Of a stretch of 52,144 bases of DNA, positions 48,721-52,144 are shown in pieces (the first letter of the stretch is position 1; each line of letters opens with the position of its first letter). Under the pieces are notes generated by a model that made no database searches, was not told the DNA's origin, and saw nothing but the letters and a program-made list of their open reading frames with translations. The DNA is taken from NCBI GenBank assembly GCA_003248805.1, contig QFQY01000033.1, positions 1 to 52,144 on the forward strand, in the 5' to 3' direction. Both the position numbers and the translations under genes were made by a program. Origin of the DNA: Chelatococcus sp. (GTDB lineage Bacteria > Pseudomonadota > Alphaproteobacteria > Rhizobiales > Beijerinckiaceae).

Positions 48721-49425
48721 TCAGAGATGGCGCAGGCCGATGCTCTCGATCAGCGGCAGCAATTCGTCGCGGGCGCGGATGCGGTGATTGCGCGCCGCCT
48801 CGGCGGCGAGTCCAGGCCGACCGAGCTCGATGGCGACCGCGATGGCGGCATGCTCGGTCGAAGACAAGGCGAGCTTCGGCCGAAACCGGGAGGTCAGCAT
48901 CCGCGCGCGGTGCGACTGGTCGTTGACGGCCTGGAGGATGCGGACGAAGCGGCGGTTGCCGCAGCCCTCGACCAGAAGGCGGTGGAAGGCCTCGTCGGCC
49001 CGTCCCCATTCGGCGAAGTCCGTCTCGGCCAGGGCCCGGCTCATCCGCGTCGTCTCGTGCGACAGGGCCCCCGCCAGCGACCGCCTCTCCGCTTCCGGCA
49101 GGCGCGCCGCCAGTTCGGCCGCGCTGGCCTCGATCGCGATCAGAACCTCGTAGATCTCGCGCAGATCGTCCGGCGCCAGCGCGCAGATGACGATGCCGCG
49201 CTTGGGCAGGATGCGGACGAGCCCCTCCTCCTGCAGCCTCAGCGCCGCCTCGTGCACCGGCGTGCGGCTGACGCCGAGCCTGACCGCGAGCTCACCGGCC
49301 GAGGCCTGGTATCCGGGCGGGAAAACGCTCTCGCGAATCGCCGTCTTCAAGGCCGCATAGGCCCCGTCGACGAGGCTGACGCCGCGCTCCGCCGCTTGAT
49401 CGATCGCCTCCAGCTTCGCCGCCAT
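48721..49425 (-). CDS. GntR-family regulator with FCD domain
   Basis: The 234-residue protein has an N-terminal winged helix-turn-helix (YQASAGELAVRLGVSRTPVHEAALRLQEEGLVRILPKRGIVI, about residues 41-80) and an FCD ligand-binding domain with the helical EASAAELAARLPEAERRSL and EWGRADEAFHRLLVEGCGNRR. The start MAAKLEAIDQ follows AGGAGG. It lies upstream of the Bug gene on one strand and is divergent from the dehydrogenase, with a CTTCCATGGAAG palindrome between. FCD regulators usually bind small organic acids and repress nearby catabolic genes. Confidence 0.92.
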   Translation of the reverse strand: MAAKLEAIDQAAERGVSLVDGAYAALKTAIRESVFPPGYQASAGELAVRLGVSRTPVHEAALRLQEEGLVRILPKRGIVICALAPDDLREIYEVLIAIEASAAELAARLPEAERRSLAGALSHETTRMSRALAETDFAEWGRADEAFHRLLVEGCGNRRFVRILQAVNDQSHRARMLTSRFRPKLALSSTEHAAIAVAIELGRPGLAAEAARNHRIRARDELLPLIESIGLRHL

Positions 49426-49451
49426 CGCGCCTCCTGAGCGGAGAATATCAA

Positions 49452-49463
49452 CTTCCATGGAAG
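49452..49463. promoter_or_regulatory. Candidate GntR operator
   Basis: CTTCCATGGAAG is a perfect 12-base palindrome located between the divergent GntR gene and the dehydrogenase gene, about 27 bases from the GntR start and 76 bases from the dehydrogenase start. Its size and position fit an FCD-type GntR binding site controlling both directions. Confidence 0.6.
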
Positions 49464-49538
49464 CTGCAACGGATCATTGACTTTCACCGAACGAGTCCGT
49501 CAAGACTGCGGGACAAGAGCCGCCAGGGAGCCGACGCC

Positions 49539-50615
49539 ATGAAGACCTACAGGATCGCCGCCATTCCGGGAGACGGCATCGGCGTCGAGGTCATCGCCGC
49601 CGGCGTCGAGGTGCTGCAGGCGCTGGCGGCCCGCGACGGCTCCTTCGGCTTCGCCTTCGACCATTTCGATTGGGGCTCGGACTACTACAAGCGCACCGGC
49701 CTGATGATGCCGGCGGATGGCCGCGACCGGATCAAGGACCATGACGCCATCTTCTTCGGCGCGGTCGGCGCGCCCGACGTGCCGGACCATGTCACGCTCT
49801 GGGGCCTGAGGCTCGCCATCTGCCAGCCCTTCGACCAGTACGCCAATGTCCGCCCGACGCGCGTCCTGCCCGGCATCACCTCGCCGCTGCGCCATGTCTC
49901 CGGCCCGGAACTCGACTGGGTGATCGTGCGCGAGAACTCCGAGGGCGAGTATGCCGGCGTCGGCGGCCGCGTGCACAAGGGCTTCCCCGAGGAGGTCGCG
50001 ACCGATGTCTCGATGATGACGCGCACGGGCGTCGCCCGCATCATCCGCTACGCCTTCCGCCTCGCGCAGTCGCGGCCGCGCAAGCTCCTCACCGTCGTGA
50101 CCAAGTCCAACGCCCAGCGCCATGCGATGGTCATGTGGGACGAGATCGCCGCCGAGGTCGCCGCCGAGTTTCCGGACGTCACCTGGGACAAGATGCTGGT
50201 CGACGCCATGACCATGCGCATGGTGATCAAGCCCGGCAGCCTCGACACCATCGTCGCGACCAATCTCCACGCCGACATCCTGTCCGACCTCGCCGCGGCG
50301 CTCGCCGGCTCCCTCGGTATCGCGCCGACCGCGAACCTCAACCCCGAGCGCGCCTTCCCCTCGATGTTCGAGCCGATCCACGGTTCGGCCTTCGACATCG
50401 CCGGCAAGGGCATCGCCAACCCGGTCGGCACCTTCTGGACAGCCACGATGATGCTCGACCATCTCGGCGAGCCGGCGGCCTCCGCCCGCCTGATGCGCGC
50501 CATCGAGCGCGTCACCGCCGATGCGCGCTTCCACACGCCCGATCTCGGTGGCCGGGCGACGACGCGGGAGGTCACCGACGCGGTCATCGCGGCCATCGCC
50601 GGCGACAACGCCTGA
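49539..50615 (+). CDS. Tartrate/D-malate-type beta-decarboxylating dehydrogenase
   Basis: The 358-residue protein belongs to the isocitrate/isopropylmalate dehydrogenase family. It has AIPGDGIGVEVI at the start, the substrate loop DHVTLWGLRLAICQPFDQYANVRPTRVLPG, ENSEGEYAGVGGRVH, the metal site VDAMTMRMV, and the cofactor-binding EPIHGSAFDIAGKGIANPVGTFWT. The residues around LRLAICQ match TtuC/DmlA, which act on tartrate or D-malate with NAD, rather than LeuB. Its GntR neighbour and the Bug binding protein suggest uptake and use of a hydroxydicarboxylate. No leuCD genes are near. Confidence 0.9.
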   Translation: MKTYRIAAIPGDGIGVEVIAAGVEVLQALAARDGSFGFAFDHFDWGSDYYKRTGLMMPADGRDRIKDHDAIFFGAVGAPDVPDHVTLWGLRLAICQPFDQYANVRPTRVLPGITSPLRHVSGPELDWVIVRENSEGEYAGVGGRVHKGFPEEVATDVSMMTRTGVARIIRYAFRLAQSRPRKLLTVVTKSNAQRHAMVMWDEIAAEVAAEFPDVTWDKMLVDAMTMRMVIKPGSLDTIVATNLHADILSDLAAALAGSLGIAPTANLNPERAFPSMFEPIHGSAFDIAGKGIANPVGTFWTATMMLDHLGEPAASARLMRAIERVTADARFHTPDLGGRATTREVTDAVIAAIAGDNA

Positions 50616-50705
50616 CCCGCGCGGGAGGCATGGCCGGGCCGGGCTGAAATTTGGCCCGGCACACCCCATATTGCCGGCCGAACCCGCAACGCGACGGAGG
50701 ATGGC

Positions 50706-51146
50706 ATGGGCCTGATGAAGATGTTCGGCAAGGAAGAGACCGCCAAAGGCCACTTCCCCTTCGAGCTCAGCGACGCCGAATGGCGCGCGAAGCTGACGCC
50801 GGAGCAGTACCGCATCCTGCGCGGCCACGGCACCGAGCGGGCGGGCTCCTGCGCGCTCAACTACGAGAAGCGCGCCGGCACCTTCTCCTGCGTAGGCTGC
50901 GGCCAGAAGCTGTTCACCTCGCACAAGAAGTTCGAGAGCGGCACCGGCTGGCCGAGCTTCGACCAGCCGCTGGAAGGCGCGGTCGGCACCACGGAGGACT
51001 ACAGCTACGGCATGCACCGCACCGAGGTGCATTGCGCCAATTGCGGCGGCCATCTCGGCCATGTCTTCCCGGACGGCCCGCCTCCGACCGGCCTGCGCTA
51101 CTGCATCAACGGCGAGGTGATGACCTTCGAGCCGGCGGAAGGCTGA
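50706..51146 (+). CDS. msrB: Peptide-methionine (R)-S-oxide reductase
   Basis: MsrB repairs the R form of methionine sulfoxide in oxidised proteins. The 146-residue protein shows two zinc CxxC motifs (FSCVGCGQKLF near residue 61 and VHCANCGGHLGH near residue 110), SGTGWPSFDQP, and the catalytic cysteine in LRYCINGEVM near residue 133. A further cysteine in ERAGSCALNYE could be the resolving one. Cytoplasmic, no signal peptide. It stands alone, with an 18-base gap to the palindromic repeat that follows. Confidence 0.95.
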   Translation: MGLMKMFGKEETAKGHFPFELSDAEWRAKLTPEQYRILRGHGTERAGSCALNYEKRAGTFSCVGCGQKLFTSHKKFESGTGWPSFDQPLEGAVGTTEDYSYGMHRTEVHCANCGGHLGHVFPDGPPPTGLRYCINGEVMTFEPAEG

Positions 51147-51154
51147 GGCTTTTC

Positions 51155-51243
51155 CGTCATTGCGAGCGTAAGCGAAGCAATCCAGCGGCCTGGCGCTCTA
51201 CGCTGACTGGATTGCTTCGTCGCTTGCGCTCCTCGCAATGACG
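51155..51243. repeat. Palindromic repeat, CGTCATTGCGAG family, copy 2
   Basis: The ends CGTCATTGCGAG and CTCGCAATGACG and the inner arms GAAGCAATCCAG and CTGGATTGCTTC match the copy at 22899-22988; the central loop differs. The element fills most of the gap between msrB and the helicase gene. It is probably a mobile or dispersed repeat of the kind common in this order, possibly also acting as an msrB terminator. Confidence 0.85.
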
Positions 51244-51328
51244 TGGATTGCGCCTCCGGCAAGGGCGCAATCCGGCCCTTGTCGCACTATATTGAGCGAG
51301 AACGAATCACGCACGAGCGGCCCCGTCC

Positions 51329-52144
51329 TTGTCCGATTACGAGACCACCTCCGCCCCCCTGCCCCGCCCCGGCGGCCTCGCCGCGCGCGCGGCCGCCCAG
51401 CCGGCGGCGGGCTATCTCGCAGGGCTCAATCCCGAGCAGCGGCAGGCGGTCGAGACCACGGACGGCCCGGTTCTCGTGCTGGCCGGTGCCGGCACGGGCA
51501 AGACCCGCGTGCTGACCACGCGCATCGGCCATCTCATCGCGACCAACCGCGCCTTCCCCTCGCAGATCCTCTCCGTCACCTTCACCAACAAGGCGGCGCG
51601 CGAGATGAAGGAACGCATCGCGCATCTCGTCGGCCCCGTCGCCGAGGGCATGCCCTGGCTCGGCACCTTCCATTCGATCTCGGCCAAGATCCTGCGCCGC
51701 CATGCCGAGCTGCTCGACCTGCGCAGCGACTTCACCATCCTCGACACCGACGACCAGATCCGCCTGATGAAGCAGGTGATCCAGGCGGAGGGGATCGACG
51801 AGAAGCGCTCGGGCGAGGCCGCCGTCTTCGCCAACGGCCGCGGCGGCAAGCTCTACGCCGCCTATCAGGACCGGCTTAAGACGCTGAACGCGGTCGATTT
51901 CGGCGACCTGCTGCTGCACTGCCTGACGCTCTTCCGCGAGCATGCCGACGTGCTCGCGACCTATCACGAACGCTTCCGCTACATCCTCGTCGACGAGTAT
52001 CAGGACACCAACACGGCCCAGTATCTCTGGCTGCGCCTGCTGGCCCAGGGGCGCCGCAACATCTGCTGCGTCGGCGACGACGACCAGTCGATCTATGGCT
52101 GGCGCGGCGCCGAGGTCGACAACATCCTGCGCTTCGAGCACGAT
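51329..52144 (+). CDS. UvrD/PcrA-family DNA helicase, 5' part only
   Basis: The reading frame begins at a TTG (MSDYETTSAPL) and runs off the window end. It shows LNPEQRQAVETTDGPVLVLAGAGTGKT with Walker A near residue 55, VTFTNKAAREMKERI, GTFHSISAKILRRHAE, VDEYQDTN (Walker B, about residue 222) and GDDDQSIYGWRGAE. These are superfamily 1A helicase motifs of UvrD, which unwinds DNA in excision and mismatch repair. Compared with family members, about 20-25 residues are missing after EGIDEKR (codon ending 51808), where WPxR is expected; the frame stays open. The product name covers UvrD or PcrA type. Confidence 0.9.
   Translation, partial: MSDYETTSAPLPRPGGLAARAAAQPAAGYLAGLNPEQRQAVETTDGPVLVLAGAGTGKTRVLTTRIGHLIATNRAFPSQILSVTFTNKAAREMKERIAHLVGPVAEGMPWLGTFHSISAKILRRHAELLDLRSDFTILDTDDQIRLMKQVIQAEGIDEKRSGEAAVFANGRGGKLYAAYQDRLKTLNAVDFGDLLLHCLTLFREHADVLATYHERFRYILVDEYQDTNTAQYLWLRLLAQGRRNICCVGDDDQSIYGWRGAEVDNILRFEHD

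Noticed and set aside
46369..49437. A 1022-codon plus-strand open frame across btaA, the Bug protein and GntR
   Set aside because: Composition is typical of GC-rich antisense frames and it crosses three unrelated real genes.
49539..50615. Reading the dehydrogenase as LeuB
   Set aside because: The substrate loop LWGLRLAICQPFDQYANVRP fits the tartrate/D-malate branch, and no leuCD genes are near.

Overview
This window is GC-rich, gene-dense chromosomal DNA of an alphaproteobacterium. The best fit is the order Hyphomicrobiales, near Bosea or Methylobacterium. The evidence is a circularly permuted two-piece tmRNA, an alpha-type SspB, DUF4169 and RHH genes behind fumC, a BtaA/BtaB betaine-lipid pair, and palindromic repeats of the CGTCATTGCGAG type. 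The genus is inferred, not proven. No prophage, transposase, CRISPR array or rRNA operon was seen. Every product name comes from reading motifs and family resemblance by eye; no database search was run.

Layout. 1-4.4 kb: a truncated tRNA-Lys, an NCS2 permease, leuA with a leucine-rich leader peptide, and a DUF1275 membrane protein. 4.4-10.8 kb: a lipoprotein, then a tightly overlapping minus-strand operon read as pdxY, an endonuclease/phosphatase-fold gene, phzF-like, NUDIX and an M3 peptidase. 10.9-15.8 kb: an HWE histidine kinase and a NitT/TauT/SsuABC-type ABC transporter, interrupted by a low-GC gene with a HEPN-like motif. 16-17.3 kb: a DedA protein and three tiny single-span membrane proteins. 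17.5-24.9 kb: a branched-chain amino-acid region with tetR-ilvC, mazEF, ilvN-gst-racemase, and ilvB behind a textbook attenuator. 25-29.5 kb: a diguanylate cyclase, a membrane protein, miaA, serB and a cupin. 29.6-35.5 kb: the hflK-hflC-DUF2065-degP envelope proteolysis cluster and thyA-GNAT-folA. 35.7-39.5 kb: two PepSY-like proteins, permuted ssrA, sspB, fumC, DUF4169 and RHH. 39.6-45.7 kb: a large AsmA-like protein, a FAD-linked 2-hydroxyacid dehydrogenase and a thioesterase. 45.7-47.7 kb: btaAB with a Pho-box-like site. 48-50.6 kb: a GntR regulator, a Bug-type binding protein and a tartrate/malate-type dehydrogenase. 50.7-52.1 kb: msrB and the start of a UvrD-family helicase, which lacks about 20-25 residues that relatives carry.

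Themes. leuA, ilvC, ilvN and ilvB lie within 25 kb. Two have leader peptides rich in the amino acids they make (Leu for leuA; Val/Ile for ilvB), and ilvC follows a TetR gene with its own palindromic operator. The tmRNA sits immediately upstream of sspB, which encodes the adaptor that recognises its tag, so ribosome rescue and tag delivery to ClpXP appear genetically linked. btaAB carries two CCGTCAC repeats spaced like a PhoB site, which fits phosphate-starvation lipid replacement. The least explained items are the low-GC HEPN-like gene, the cluster of tiny membrane proteins, the small membrane gene translationally coupled to mazEF, and the shortened helicase.
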